Positions 1 to 10,071 are shown, numbered from the stretch's first letter. The stretch: DNA of 64,000 bases from Oleiagrimonas citrea (GCF_012395255.1 NZ_JAAZQD010000002.1:517929-581928); one strand, 5' to 3'. Numbers and translations are program-made. The notes: a model not told the origin generated them from the sequence alone.

Positions 1-5
1 TAAAA

Positions 6-30
6 GGGCGATCCGCCACGCGGATCGCCC
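6..30 (-). terminator. Intrinsic terminator of the SYLF-domain gene
   Basis: A perfect 10-bp stem (6-15 with 21-30) closes a 5-base loop. Read on the minus strand it is followed by a short T-run (complement of positions 1-5). It sits 27 bases past the stop codon of the minus-strand gene ending at 57, so it most likely ends that transcript. Confidence 0.75.
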
Positions 31-56
31 GGTCCGGACCGCCTTCGCGTGCCGGG

Positions 57-752
57 CTACTTCGCAGTGTACTCCTCCAGGCGGTCGCGGAAATCCACCA
101 CCGGATTGGGCACGTTGGTGACGCCGCCCTCGAAGATGCGGCGTGGAGTGATGCCGGGACCGTAGACGGCGGCGTCGGCGTCGTAATCGATGCGCAATAC
201 CGAACCGTTCAGGGACACGCCGGCGAACAGACCGCGCGAGCGCGAATAGGAGTAGATCTCGGCCTTGAACTGGGCATCGGTCGAGGCATGCGCGTTGCGG
301 CCGACCGGGCCGGCGGCGGCGGCCGCGTCCACGCCCAGCGTGAACTTGCCGTCGACCAGCGAATCGACGCCGCGCTGGGTGCGGAACACCAGCACCACGT
401 CGGTCGCGGACACGCCGGCCTGGAAACCAATGCTGCCGCCGGTCAGGCTGACGAAGACCGGGTTCGACCAGGTGCCGTTGGCCGTGCGCACCGAGACCAG
501 ACCGCGGCCGTGCTGGCCGCCGAAGATCAGACCGGCCTTGACCACGTCCGGCACCACCACGATGGCCTTGGCGTTGCGCAGCAGCTCCTGCGGAATGGCC
601 TTGTCCGGCGCCTGCTGGATCTGCGCCAGCACGGTGACGGCCTTGCTGGCGCGCTGAAGCGCTTCGCCGCGATCGTCGGCATGCGCCGCCGCCAACGGAA
701 GGAAGGCGCTGACCGCGACCAGCAGAAAAGCGTGAAAACGCTGCTTGGACAT
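57..752 (-). CDS. Exported SYLF-domain (YSC84-like) protein
   Basis: The 231-residue product starts with a Sec-type signal peptide (basic MSKQRF, hydrophobic core, AHA-type cleavage near residue 25). The rest is one SYLF/Ysc84 domain: a run of AIVVVPDVVKAGLIFGGQ type, a GTWSNPVFVSLTGGS-like stretch and a Gly/Ala-rich VDAAAAAGPVG segment. SYLF domains bind lipids and, in eukaryotes, actin; bacterial members are probably periplasmic or outer-membrane associated with unknown role. The ATG at 752 is chosen over an upstream frame extension because a GGAGA ribosome site lies just before it and the signal peptide starts there. The gene is divergent from hemH. Confidence 0.85.
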   Translation of the reverse strand: MSKQRFHAFLLVAVSAFLPLAAAHADDRGEALQRASKAVTVLAQIQQAPDKAIPQELLRNAKAIVVVPDVVKAGLIFGGQHGRGLVSVRTANGTWSNPVFVSLTGGSIGFQAGVSATDVVLVFRTQRGVDSLVDGKFTLGVDAAAAAGPVGRNAHASTDAQFKAEIYSYSRSRGLFAGVSLNGSVLRIDYDADAAVYGPGITPRRIFEGGVTNVPNPVVDFRDRLEEYTAK

Positions 753-861
753 GAAAAGTCTCCGAACGCTGTAGAACTTCAAACGCACCGCCGGCTTCGT
801 CCCGGCAAGCGCGCATGGGCTTGTGGCAGACTGCATCGAATCCCGCGCGAATCCTGGCCCG

Positions 862-1980
862 ATGCAAGCATCCACGAACTATACCGGCCTGGCCGGCTAT
901 CGCCATGACAGCCTACCGGCGGCAGGTGTACTGCTGGTAAATCTGGGCACGCCCGAAGCGCCGACGGCCAAGGCCGTGCGTCCGTATCTGGCCGAATTCC
1001 TCGGCGACCCGCGCGTCATCGAGTACCCGCGCTGGCTGTGGATGCCGATTCTGCACGGCGTGATCCTGCGCGTGCGCCCGCCGCGCTCGGCCGAGGCCTA
1101 CGCCAAGATCTGGACCGAGCAGGGTTCGCCGCTGCGCGTGTTCAGCGAATCGCTGGCTACCGGCATGCAGGCCGAACTGGGCCGACGCCACCGTGGCCCG
1201 ATCCGGGTCGCCCTGGCGATGCGCTACGGGCAGCCGAGCGTGGCCGACACCATCGCCCAACTGCAGCGCGAAGGCGTGCGCCGGCTGCTGGTGCTGCCGC
1301 TGTACCCGCAGTACTCGGCCACCTCGACCGGATCGGTCCTCGATGCCGTGGCCGACACCCTGAAGACCCTGCGCTGGCCGCCCGAGCTGCGCATCGTCAA
1401 CGACTACCACGCCGAGGCCGCCGTGATCGACGCGCTCGCCGCCAGCGTGCGCGCGCACTGGGACGCACACGGGCGCGGCGACAAGCTGCTGCTGTCCTTC
1501 CACGGCATCCCCGAGCGCTATTTCCACGCTGGCGATCCGTACTTCTGCCAGTGCCAGGCCACCGCGCGCCTGCTGCGCGAGCGACTGGGCATGGGCGAGG
1601 ACGAACTCGTCGTCAGCTTCCAGTCGCGCGTCGGCCGCGAACGCTGGCTGCACCCCTACACCGACGAAACCGTGCGCCAGCTGGCTACCGATGGCGTGCG
1701 CAAGCTGGACGTGCTGTGCCCGGGCTTCGCCGTCGACTGCCTGGAGACGCTGGAGGAAATGGCGATGCAGAACCGCGACTTCTTCGTCGAAGCCGGCGGC
1801 GAGACGCTGCGCTACATCCCCGCGCTCAATGACCAGCCGGCCCACATCAGGGCGCTGACCGACCTCGCCCTGCGGCACATGCAGGGCTGGCCGGAAGTCG
1901 CCGACGACTACGATCCCGCGCGCGCCACCGCAACACTGGCGGACGCGCACCGCCGCGCATCCGCTCTGCGCGAATCATGA
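862..1980 (+). CDS. hemH: Ferrochelatase (protoheme ferro-lyase)
   Basis: HemH inserts ferrous iron into protoporphyrin IX, the last step of protoheme synthesis, in the cytoplasm or at the inner membrane. The 372-residue length is normal. Visible hallmarks are VLLVNLGTPEAP near residue 23, the LSFHGIPERY motif with the catalytic His near 214, the SRVGRERWLHPYT region and the CPGFAVDCLETLEE motif with acidic metal-site residues near 295-299. The ATG at 862 is preferred because it gives the usual short N-terminus; an in-frame ATG at 823 would add 13 unusual residues. No clear ribosome site is seen for either. The stop overlaps the next gene by 4 bases. Confidence 0.93.
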   Translation: MQASTNYTGLAGYRHDSLPAAGVLLVNLGTPEAPTAKAVRPYLAEFLGDPRVIEYPRWLWMPILHGVILRVRPPRSAEAYAKIWTEQGSPLRVFSESLATGMQAELGRRHRGPIRVALAMRYGQPSVADTIAQLQREGVRRLLVLPLYPQYSATSTGSVLDAVADTLKTLRWPPELRIVNDYHAEAAVIDALAASVRAHWDAHGRGDKLLLSFHGIPERYFHAGDPYFCQCQATARLLRERLGMGEDELVVSFQSRVGRERWLHPYTDETVRQLATDGVRKLDVLCPGFAVDCLETLEEMAMQNRDFFVEAGGETLRYIPALNDQPAHIRALTDLALRHMQGWPEVADDYDPARATATLADAHRRASALRES

Positions 1981-2822
1981 TCGAACGCGATCTCGACGCC
2001 GCCGGCCTGGCGCTGAAGGCCTGCATCCACGGCCCGGCCGACGCTCCGCCCGTGCTGGCACTGCACGGCTGGCTCGACAACGCCGCCAGCTTCGAACGAC
2101 TGGCGCCGCACCTGGACACCCATCGCCTGATCGCGCTGGACCTGCCGGGCCACGGCCGTTCCGCACACCTACCAGCCAGTCCGTTCGTGGCCTACGGCAT
2201 CGCCGAATACGTCGCCGCCGTGCTCGCCGCGGCCGACGCACTGGCACTGCAGCAGTTCGACCTGCTCGGCCACTCGCTGGGTGCGGGCGTCGCCAGCCTG
2301 GTCGCCGCCGCCGCGCCGGACCGCGTGCGCCGGCTCGGCCTGATCGAAGGGCTCGGACCGCTCGCCGACGATCCCGCGCGCAGCCTGCAGCGCTTCCGCG
2401 ACGCCACCGCGCGGCGACTGCGCCGCGGTACGCGTCGACTCAGCGTCTTCCCCGATGTCGACAGCGCCGTCGCCGCACGTGCCGCCGCCACTGATCTGCC
2501 CGCGGAGCAGGCGCAGGGCATCGTCGAGCGCGGCCTGATCCAAGTTGGCGATGGCTACCGCTGGTCCAGCGATCCGCGCCTGACCCTGCCCACGCCGGTG
2601 CGCATGGACGAAGCACAGATCCGCCGCCTGCTCGCAGGCATCGCCGCGCCGACGCTCCTGCTGCTTGCGCGCCCGCAGACGCCCTACCTGCCCGACACGA
2701 TGATGCGCGAACGCGCCGCACACGTCGCCGACCTCCGCATCGAATCGCTCGATGGCCACCACCACCTGCATCTGGAACATCCCGAAACCGTGGCCACCCT
2801 TATGCGCGAACACTTCGCATAA
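1977..2822 (+). CDS. Alpha/beta hydrolase (serine hydrolase-like)
   Basis: This is a 281-residue cytoplasmic alpha/beta-hydrolase without signal peptide. It shows the oxyanion HGW motif at residues 30-32, a DLPGHGRS strand, the nucleophile elbow GHSLG (Ser100) and a C-terminal His-rich GHHHLHLEHP stretch near 260-269 that supplies the catalytic His. It resembles the SERHL / MEST branch, whose substrates are largely unknown. It overlaps hemH by ATGA, so the two are translationally coupled, but nothing shows a heme-related substrate. An esterase, lipase-like or epoxide hydrolase activity is equally possible. Confidence 0.85.
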   Translation: MIERDLDAAGLALKACIHGPADAPPVLALHGWLDNAASFERLAPHLDTHRLIALDLPGHGRSAHLPASPFVAYGIAEYVAAVLAAADALALQQFDLLGHSLGAGVASLVAAAAPDRVRRLGLIEGLGPLADDPARSLQRFRDATARRLRRGTRRLSVFPDVDSAVAARAAATDLPAEQAQGIVERGLIQVGDGYRWSSDPRLTLPTPVRMDEAQIRRLLAGIAAPTLLLLARPQTPYLPDTMMRERAAHVADLRIESLDGHHHLHLEHPETVATLMREHFA

Positions 2823-2875
2823 CCGCCCGCCATCCACCTCTACAATCGATACAGGCATTCCTGTGGAGCACGACC

Positions 2876-3367
2876 ATGCGCATGCGTGAAGGCGAAATCC
2901 TGGAAGGCGGCTGCGACTGCGGCGCGATCCGCTATGCGATCGAGGGTCCGCCACTGTTCGTGCACGGCTGCCACTGTCGCTGGTGCCAGCGCGAGACCGG
3001 CAGCGCCTTCGCCATCAACGCCATGATCGAAACCGACCGCGTCGACGTGCTCGAAGGCGAGCCGCTGTTCGTGGACACACCCTCGGCCAGCGGCAAGGGC
3101 CAGCGCATCGCGCGCTGCCCGACCTGTTTCGTGGCGCTGTGGAGCCACTACAACGGCGCCGGCCCGCGCATGGCCTTCGTCCGCGTCGGCACGCTGGACG
3201 ACCCGGACCGCCTGCCGCCGGACATCCATATCTTCACCGAATCCAAGCAGCCCTGGGTGGTTCTGCCCGAAGGCACGCCCGCCGTGCCGGTCTACTACGA
3301 CCGTAAGGAACATTGGCCAACGGCAAGCCTGGCCCGCCATCGCATGTTGTTAGAGCGTGAAACATAG
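2876..3367 (+). CDS. GFA / CENP-V family zinc-binding protein
   Basis: The 163-residue product matches the glutathione-dependent formaldehyde-activating (GFA) fold. It has zinc-binding cysteines in CDCG (13, 15), CHCRWC (32, 34, 37) and CPTC (81, 84), and a late YYDRKEHW segment. Some family members bind glutathione or S-hydroxymethylglutathione, but most are of unknown substrate, so the name should not be taken as a function. A GGAG ribosome site lies about 10 bases before the ATG; an in-frame ATG two codons later is an alternative. It follows the hydrolase by 53 bases and may share its transcript. A formaldehyde-pathway gene (frmA) exists 50 kb away but is not linked. Confidence 0.85.
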   Translation: MRMREGEILEGGCDCGAIRYAIEGPPLFVHGCHCRWCQRETGSAFAINAMIETDRVDVLEGEPLFVDTPSASGKGQRIARCPTCFVALWSHYNGAGPRMAFVRVGTLDDPDRLPPDIHIFTESKQPWVVLPEGTPAVPVYYDRKEHWPTASLARHRMLLERET

Positions 3368-3423
3368 CTCGTGAGTTAAATTAAATAACTACGCTCAGAC
3401 TTAATTCAAGAGCTATTTTTTTG

Positions 3424-3914
3424 CTAATAGATGCGCTTATAGTCAGACTCAAAATCGCCAAGTTCAGCAAGCTGATCCAAAACAGTGATGCTTGTTGAAA
3501 CTAAAAAATTCGCTCGAACCTTGTCATCCCAATCTTCTACACCATGCTTACCACCATGAAAAGGATTGTTGCGAACAGTCTTAACTAACCGCACGACTTT
3601 CGCGAGATCAGACCTGCAGTCTTCAAGACCAACGCAATGCCATCCCAGCCCCCATTTGATTCAACCACTTGACGCTTTGGCGAAGATTCAATCAACGACT
3701 TAGCTTCAGCGGATAGATGGAACGCTTCTGCATGTCTTTCAACAAAGGTATCCCAGCCGGGCTCCGCCTTTGAGCCCGGCTTCTCGCACCTCAAATATCG
3801 ATTTTCTTTGAGACAGAACTCAAATCGAGAAAATCGATAAAAGAATCTAAAGGCACACCCTGATAATTCGTTTGTAATTTCATCTTCGCGCATGAACTTC
3901 CCAATTGGAGCCAT
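3424..3914 (-). pseudogene. Frame-disrupted HEPN-like (R-x4-H) protein gene in an AT-rich islet
   Basis: Two minus-strand frames join into one plausible protein of about 163 residues. The first frame (from 3914, or an internal ATG at 3893 behind GGGAAG) reads FRFFYRFSRFEFCLKENR, later AEPGWDTFVERHAEAF and SSPKRQVVESNGG. It then loses the frame at a run of five Gs (3649-3653) and stops at 3585. Adding one G continues in a frame reading LGWHCVGLEDCRSDLAKVV, then LVKTVRNNPFHGGKHG and WDDKVRANFLVSTSITVLDQ, to a TAG at 3424-3426. RNNPFH fits the R-x4-H catalytic motif of HEPN ribonucleases. The base composition is clearly AT-richer than the flanks, suggesting acquisition. A one-base sequencing error would make it an intact gene. 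Confidence 0.65.
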
Positions 3915-3964
3915 GATTCGTCGCAGCTCAGCACATTCCCGCGACGAAAAGCATCACTCTCGTC

Positions 3965-5713
3965 CTAACGGGGCACCGACTCAGAGCTCGGTTCGCTGTC
4001 ATCCAGACCCAACACCTTTGCCCCCTGCTCGAAACGGATATCGACCGGAATGTCGGCCTGATCCAGTCGCTTCAGGTCAGACGCAAGCTGCGGGCCGACG
4101 ACACCCATCGCGTCGCCCATCTTCTTCGCATCGGCGTAATCGCCGTCGCCCTGCAGGGTCAGGATGCGCGTGGTCAGCGCGGTCATGGCCTGGGTCATCT
4201 TGTCAAAATGCACGCGGTAGCGGCCGGTGTCGGCATCACGGGTGATCGCGCCGTGCTTGAGGAAGTAGTTGAAGCGCAGCATGTTGGCCTGGGCGTGGGC
4301 GTCGGTGGCACCGAAGCGGACCGAGCGCAGCATGCCGGCGAGGAAGGTGACGTAGTTGTCCATCAACTTCGACTTGTCCAGCTCGCCCATTTCGCCGAGC
4401 TTGCGCACCATGTACAGGCCGAGGATGTCGGCCTTGCCTTCCTCGAAGCTGGAGGCGTATTCCTTCAGCGCCTTGCGCACCGTGCCCTTGCCGTCGAGTG
4501 TGTTCTTGATGCCCAGGCCGTGCGCCACTTCGTGGAACATGGTGTTCTGGAAGAACGCGTCGAAGGTGACGTGGTCGAGCTGATCCTTGGCGATCAGCGT
4601 CGCCGCGATCGGCTTCATGATCTTGTCGAACTTCGCCTGCATCACGTTCTCCAGCTGCAGGCGGCGCGTGCCCTTCTTCAGCTGCACCTGTTCGTCGTTG
4701 GGCAGGTTGATGGCGATGGTCTTGGCACCGACATTGGCGTCGCCGGCGTAGTACACCGCGAAGTAGGCGTTGAGGTCGGCGTCGGAACCGGGCTTCTCGG
4801 CCTTGTACTTCGCCGGCACCGGCAGGTCGCGCTGCAGCTGCGGCAGGTACTTGGCGAAGCGCTTGAGCTTCTCGCTCCAGGCCTGGTCCTTGATGAGCAC
4901 GTAGGATTCGTAGGCGGCCTTGTAGCCGAACAACTGGTCCTCGTAGGTCTCGATCGGGCCGATGACGATGTCGACCGGATTGTTCTTCATGTCCATCCAG
5001 GCGAAGTCGCTGGGCTGGTAGTCGTCGGTCTGCAGCGCGTCGGCACGCATCTTCAGATACTTGGCAAAGCCGGGGTCCTCGGCCAGCGTCGAGGCCTGAC
5101 GCAGCAGGTCCGCCGCCTTGTCCAGCTGCGGCTTGTAGGCCACGTGGTAAGGCACCGTGACCAGCTCGCCGGTGTCCTCGCGGTGCAGCACCGGGCGCAG
5201 CAGCGTGTACAGGCTGGTCTTGTCCTTGAGCGGCGACTTGTCGAATTCCGCCTTGGTCATGTCGGCCGGATAGAACTGCGCGCCGGGCGGGCGCGGACCG
5301 ACGCCGGCGACGAAGGGATGATCGGCGTTGAGCCGGTCCCACGGGCCGTAGTTGATGTCGAACAGCTCGCGCGTGGCGTCGTCGTGGATGCGCGCGCGCA
5401 GGGCGTCGGCGTTGGCCACGGACTGCTTCCAGTAGATCGGATTCATTTGATCGGCCGCCTGGATCAGCAGACCGACCATCTTCTTCTGCTTCGCATCGAG
5501 GTGCGAAAGATCCGCGGTCAGCTTCACCGTGGCGTAGTCGCCGAGATGACGACTGGCGTAACGGGCGCTGCTGGAGGCCGCGGCCGGCGCGACCGTGCTG
5601 GCCGCCGGCTTCGCGGCCGCCTGGTCCGGCGTCGCCGCGGGCTTGTCGTGACAGGCCGTCAGCAGCACCGCCGAAGCGAGCAGCAGGCCAAGTGCAGGAA
5701 TGGACGTACGCAT
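3965..5713 (-). CDS. M49-like (dipeptidyl-peptidase III family) metallopeptidase lipoprotein
   Basis: The 582-residue protein has a lipoprotein signal peptide with lipobox LLTAC (Cys21), followed by an Ala/Pro-rich linker to about residue 50. The catalytic part carries HEVAH (His394, Glu395, His398) and, 25 residues on, FEEGKAD, which corresponds to the EECRAD-type third zinc-ligand motif of family M49. It should be an envelope-anchored zinc exopeptidase acting on short peptides. The zinc motif is a five-residue HExxH, not the HExxxH usual in dipeptidyl-peptidase III. A strong GGGGGAGAG ribosome site precedes the ATG at 5713. It stands alone between the AT-rich islet and the ABC operon. Confidence 0.8.
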   Translation of the reverse strand: MRTSIPALGLLLASAVLLTACHDKPAATPDQAAAKPAASTVAPAAASSSARYASRHLGDYATVKLTADLSHLDAKQKKMVGLLIQAADQMNPIYWKQSVANADALRARIHDDATRELFDINYGPWDRLNADHPFVAGVGPRPPGAQFYPADMTKAEFDKSPLKDKTSLYTLLRPVLHREDTGELVTVPYHVAYKPQLDKAADLLRQASTLAEDPGFAKYLKMRADALQTDDYQPSDFAWMDMKNNPVDIVIGPIETYEDQLFGYKAAYESYVLIKDQAWSEKLKRFAKYLPQLQRDLPVPAKYKAEKPGSDADLNAYFAVYYAGDANVGAKTIAINLPNDEQVQLKKGTRRLQLENVMQAKFDKIMKPIAATLIAKDQLDHVTFDAFFQNTMFHEVAHGLGIKNTLDGKGTVRKALKEYASSFEEGKADILGLYMVRKLGEMGELDKSKLMDNYVTFLAGMLRSVRFGATDAHAQANMLRFNYFLKHGAITRDADTGRYRVHFDKMTQAMTALTTRILTLQGDGDYADAKKMGDAMGVVGPQLASDLKRLDQADIPVDIRFEQGAKVLGLDDSEPSSESVPR

Positions 5714-5770
5714 GGAACTCTCCCCCGAACATGGAGAGTCCAGTCTATCGGGATGCCGCGGTCGATACAG

Positions 5771-5806
5771 CCGTGCCCCGCCGCGCCGTAACGCGACGGG
5801 GCACGG
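5771..5806 (-). terminator. Hairpin after the five-gene ABC operon
   Basis: A perfect 10-bp inverted repeat (5771-5780 with 5797-5806) lies 6 bases past the stop of the minus-strand permease gene. The 16-base loop contains a further CGCG/CGCG pair. There is no T-run, so it may end or stabilise the transcript rather than act as a classic intrinsic terminator. Confidence 0.5.
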
Positions 5807-5812
5807 ACTCGC

Positions 5813-6984
5813 TCAAGCCGAGATCGCCAGGCGCTCGGAGGCGTAGACCCGCACCGTGGCCAGCACCGCCACCAGCGCGGTCAGGAAGCCGCTGACCAGC
5901 ACCAGCCCGACCTGCACACCCGTGACCGAACCACCGCGCAGCAGCTCGGTGATGCCCAGCTGCTGACCCAGCAGCGGCACGGCGTACATCCAGTCGGCCG
6001 ACTTCACCGGCATGAAGCTGAGGATCATCGACGGCAGCATCGGCAGCAGCATCAGGATCGACAGATAGGTCTGCGCCTCGCGATAGCTCTTGGCGAAGGC
6101 CGACACCAGCGTCTGCAGCGAAGCGAACAGTCCCGCCAACGGCAGCATCAACAGCAACACCGTGCCGGCGAAGGCCGGCCCCAGATCGATGGCCATGCCC
6201 AGCTTGTCGGTCGGCAGAATGTAGCCGGCCAGATGGAACGCGACCAGACTCAGTACCAGACTGGCGGTGGCGAACGCGGCGGTCGCACCGAGCTTGCCCA
6301 GCAGGATGCGCCAGCGCGCCACCGGATTGACGAACAGCGGCTCCAGCGACTTGCGCTCACGTTCGCCCGCGGTCAGATCGATGGCCAGGTACATGCCGCC
6401 GATGAACACGCCGACCACGAAGAAGTACGGCATGAAGGCGAACAGCTGCCCGGCGCGCGACTGCGGCGTGGACTGGTCGCGCGTAGCCACCACCACCGGC
6501 GTCGCCACCGCGGGCGACAGACCGCGCGCCAGCAGGCGGATCGCACCCTGGGTGCGCGAATACCGTTCCAGCATGGTTCTTACCCGCTTGACCGGAGTGT
6601 TCGCGTCACGGCGCGAGGCGTCGTAGATCACCTCGACCTGCGCCGGATCGCCCTTGTTCCAGGCCTTCGGATAGCTGGCCGGAATACGCAGCACAACATC
6701 GGCCAACTGCTGCTTCACCGCGGCCTCGGGGTGCTCGATGGCCGGCTCGACCACCAGGCCGTACTGCTCCAGCGCGTGGACCAGATTGGGCGCGCGCTGG
6801 GCGCCGATCACCGGCACCTTGAGCGGCGTCTCGGCCTTGTCCAGTTGTTTCTGGATGATGACGTTCATCAGCATCACGAACAGGAACGGTCCCAGCAGCG
6901 GGCCCATGACGAGCGCGCTGGTGATGGTGCGGCGGTCGCGCAGGTTCTCGCGGACCTCTTTCAGGAATACGGTCAGGGTGGCGT

Positions 6985-6988
<4 letters not shown>
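5813..6988 (-). CDS. NatB-type ABC exporter permease
   Basis: The 391-residue inner-membrane protein has the NatB / ABC2_membrane_3 layout: a first membrane helix near residues 23-45 (LVMGPLLGPFLFVMLMNVII), a large extracytoplasmic domain to about 185, then five or six helices in the C-terminal half. The GERERKSLEPLFVNPV stretch after the second helix is typical of NatB proteins. It pairs with the ATPase encoded upstream, overlapping it by ATGA. NatAB exports sodium in Bacillus, but related pairs export drugs or peptides and the substrate here cannot be read from sequence. It is the last gene of an operon with a peptidase and an XRE regulator. Confidence 0.85.
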
Positions 6989-7715
<727 letters not shown>

Positions 7716-7719
<4 letters not shown>

Positions 7720-9287
7720 GGCGTGGCTCCGTTGAAATTGACGTAGGGGGGCGTGGGGCCGAGACGATCCAGACACTTCGCGTCCAGCGTTTTCGGATCG
7801 GGCTGGTCAATGAAGCGTCGGATCACCTTGGGCATGCAACCGCGCATAAATTCCGAGTGGCCCTGCCCCTTGAGCACCAGCTGCCGAGCGTTGTCGAGGT
7901 CGGTCACGATCTGCTTGCCCCATGCGGGCGGCGTCACCGGATCCAGTTGTCCCGACAACACCAGTGTCGGGATCTTTCCGCGCAGCGGCTGATGGAAATC
8001 GGCCGGGCGCGTGCCGTGCGGCCAGATCGCGCAGTTGGCCTTGAGTTCGCGTACGAACCCATCGCCCAGCAACGTGTCCTTGTCCTGCGGACGCGGGTGG
8101 ATCAGGTCGGCGTCCTCCGCACAGGTCACGCTCAGACCCATGCCGGAATTGATGTCGCTGCCGAGATCGCCACTGACCAGCCGCTCCTGTCCCATCAGCG
8201 GACCCGGATCGCCGTGCGCCGCCGCATCGATGCTGAGCGGCAGCAGCGCGATGGTTTCCGGCGAATAGGCGAACAGGCGCACCACGGTCGCCAGCGACTT
8301 CTGATTGAACATGCGCTGGCTGGGCTTGTACGTGCGCGGATCGCGTACCGTGACCATGTGCGGATGGGCGCGCACGTCGGCCACCAGTTTCTGCAGCGTC
8401 CGGTACGGGTCGCCGTAACGCTTCTTGCACGCCGCATTCGCAGTGCACAGCGCGAAGTCCTTGCGCAGCGCGTCCTGCAGATGCTGGGCGATCAACTGAC
8501 CCAGTGCGACCGTGTTCGGCACCGCCGAGTCCAGCACCATGCTGCGCACCGCGTCGGGGTGGCGCATGGCGTATTGCTGCGCCATGCGCGTGCCGTAGGA
8601 CACGCCCAGCAGGTCGAACTTCGGCGCACCCAGCGCCTGCCGTACCGCTTCCAGGTCGGCCACCGCGTCGGTCGTGGTGTAGTAGCGCGGATCGGCCTTC
8701 TTCTCGACTTCGGCCAGGCACTTTTTCAGGTACGCGGCACGCGCGTCCGGGTCCTGGCTGTAGTCGATGTTCGGGTCGGCGTCCTTCTCGGTCTGCGCGC
8801 AGGTCAACGGGTTGGAATCGCCGGTGCCGCGCTGGTCCAGCAGCAGGATGTCGTGGTGCTTGTGCAGTTCCTCGAAGCCCTTGGCCGCCATCACGTATTC
8901 ACGCGTGGCCGCCTGGCCCGGACCGCCGGCGAGGAACACCACCATGTCCGGATCAGGCACGGTCGCCGCGCTGCGCACGATGGCGAGCTTCAGGCCGATC
9001 TTGCGGCTGTGCGGGTCGGCACGGTTCTCCGGCACCCGGAACGGCGAGCACCAGGCCGCCGCGCGCCGGCCGGAACCCGGCCGCGTCAGTTCGCAGGGCT
9101 TGAAGGTCAGCCGGCCGCGCTTCCACACCTGCGGCTTGACCTCGACGTGCACGGGCTTGGCCGGCGCCTGCGTCGACGCCGCACCGGCGGGCGCCGACGC
9201 GTCGTGCTTGAACACCTGCCTGCCGCCGAAAATCGCCACCGCGATGCCCACGGCGATCGCGATGCGTACTCCTGGTTTCATCTTCAC
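7716..9287 (-). CDS. Membrane-anchored or exported S33 (TAP-like) alpha/beta-hydrolase peptidase
   Basis: The 523-residue product starts with an N-terminal hydrophobic segment (about 7-20) serving as signal peptide or anchor. It is an S33 / tripeptidyl-aminopeptidase-like hydrolase: GGPG oxyanion motif near 121, GVSYGT nucleophile elbow (Ser230), Asp in GQLDPVTPP (449) and His in GQGHSEF (477). TAP-like enzymes release N-terminal peptides or hydrolyse esters in the periplasm. Several cysteines suggest disulfides. It is translationally coupled both to the XRE regulator upstream and to the ABC ATPase downstream, so it may process what the exporter moves or detoxify the same compound; that is inference. 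Confidence 0.85.
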
Positions 9288-9484
9288 GCTTGATCCCCCG
9301 GATCAAAAATGGATTCGATCGACGACCCGAATACCCGCGCGATGCGGAAGGCCAACGGCAGGCTCGGGTCGTACTTGCCGGTCTCGATGGCGTTGACCGT
9401 CTGCCGCGAGACATCGAGGCGCTCGGCCAGATCGGCCTGCGACCAGCCGTGTTCGGCGCGCAATGCGCGCAGGTGATTGTTCAT
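9284..9484 (-). CDS. Small XRE-family transcriptional regulator
   Basis: The 66-residue protein is a single helix-turn-helix of Cro/CI type: LRALRAEHGWSQADLAERL, then a VSRQTVNAIETGKYDPSL recognition region, ending in SSIESIFDP. This short form is usually encoded beside a small multi-pass membrane protein, as here. The start at 9484 overlaps the membrane-protein stop by ATGA, and its own stop overlaps the peptidase start. The dyads near 10146-10212 upstream of the operon are its likely operators, which would make the operon self-regulated. A longer start at 9520 is unlikely because it lies within the upstream gene. Confidence 0.88.
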   Translation of the reverse strand: MNNHLRALRAEHGWSQADLAERLDVSRQTVNAIETGKYDPSLPLAFRIARVFGSSIESIFDPGDQA

Positions 9485-10071
9485 GGTTCGCCACCGTCGT
9501 AGCGGCGACGGATCCACCACACCGCCACGCCGTACACCGCGAACATGGCCGGCAGCACCAGCACCAGCGCGTTCTTCAGCAGCACCACGCCGGCGGCGGC
9601 CATGAAGCCGAGTGCCAGACTCACCAGACCGACGCTGAGACTGGCGATGGAAATGGCTTCCAGCTGGATACGACGTTCGAGTTCATCGCTGGCCAGCACC
9701 AGCCGCACCATGGCGCGCACCACGAAGGCCACCGGCAATACCGGCAGCAGCGCGATCAGAACCCGCAGGCCATTCGCATGCACATGCTGCAGCAGCGGCC
9801 ACACCGAGAACAGGATCACCACATAGGCCACGATGGCCGGAAAGAACTCGCGCATATAGCGCCGCTGCGGCGCACGAAGGGGTTCGTCGCGGGTGTACAG
9901 CGAGAACAGCAGCCACACGCCGCCCAGCACCAGACCAAGGACGCCGAGCCGTTGCAGCGACGACCATGTGAACACCTCGCCCGCGATCCACGCGACCGTG
10001 CCGAGCGCCAATGCGGTCGCTCCGATGCGCCGCAACATCCGGCGCTTGCTGGTCCCCTCTGCCTTGCGCAT
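9481..10071 (-). CDS. Small multi-pass membrane protein, first gene of the XRE-peptidase-ABC operon
   Basis: This 196-residue protein has a basic N-terminus (MRKAEGTSKRRM) and about six hydrophobic segments in three pairs, with a cytoplasmic-type DELERRIQLEAISIA segment between the second and third pairs. That segment is seen in the small membrane proteins partnered with XRE regulators; some such proteins are thought to sense a membrane signal and control the regulator. The start at 10071 follows a strong GAAGGAGAG ribosome site; the frame continues upstream but into the operator region. No enzymatic motif is visible. Confidence 0.8.
   Translation of the reverse strand: MRKAEGTSKRRMLRRIGATALALGTVAWIAGEVFTWSSLQRLGVLGLVLGGVWLLFSLYTRDEPLRAPQRRYMREFFPAIVAYVVILFSVWPLLQHVHANGLRVLIALLPVLPVAFVVRAMVRLVLASDELERRIQLEAISIASLSVGLVSLALGFMAAAGVVLLKNALVLVLPAMFAVYGVAVWWIRRRYDGGEP

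Noticed and set aside
2876-3367. GFA-family gene and frmA as parts of one formaldehyde pathway locus
   Set aside because: They are 50 kb apart and GFA function is uncertain for most members.
3364-3422. Inverted repeat ATAGCTC/GAGCTAT before a T7 run, possible terminator of the GFA gene
   Set aside because: The arms are only 7 bp, the loop is 39 bases and one arm overlaps the stop codon; too weak to annotate.
4208-5791. Long 527-residue open frame opposite the M49-like peptidase gene
   Set aside because: Its composition (His, Val, Leu, Arg-rich, no domain) is that of an antisense frame in GC-rich DNA. The peptidase on the other strand has motifs, signal and ribosome site.
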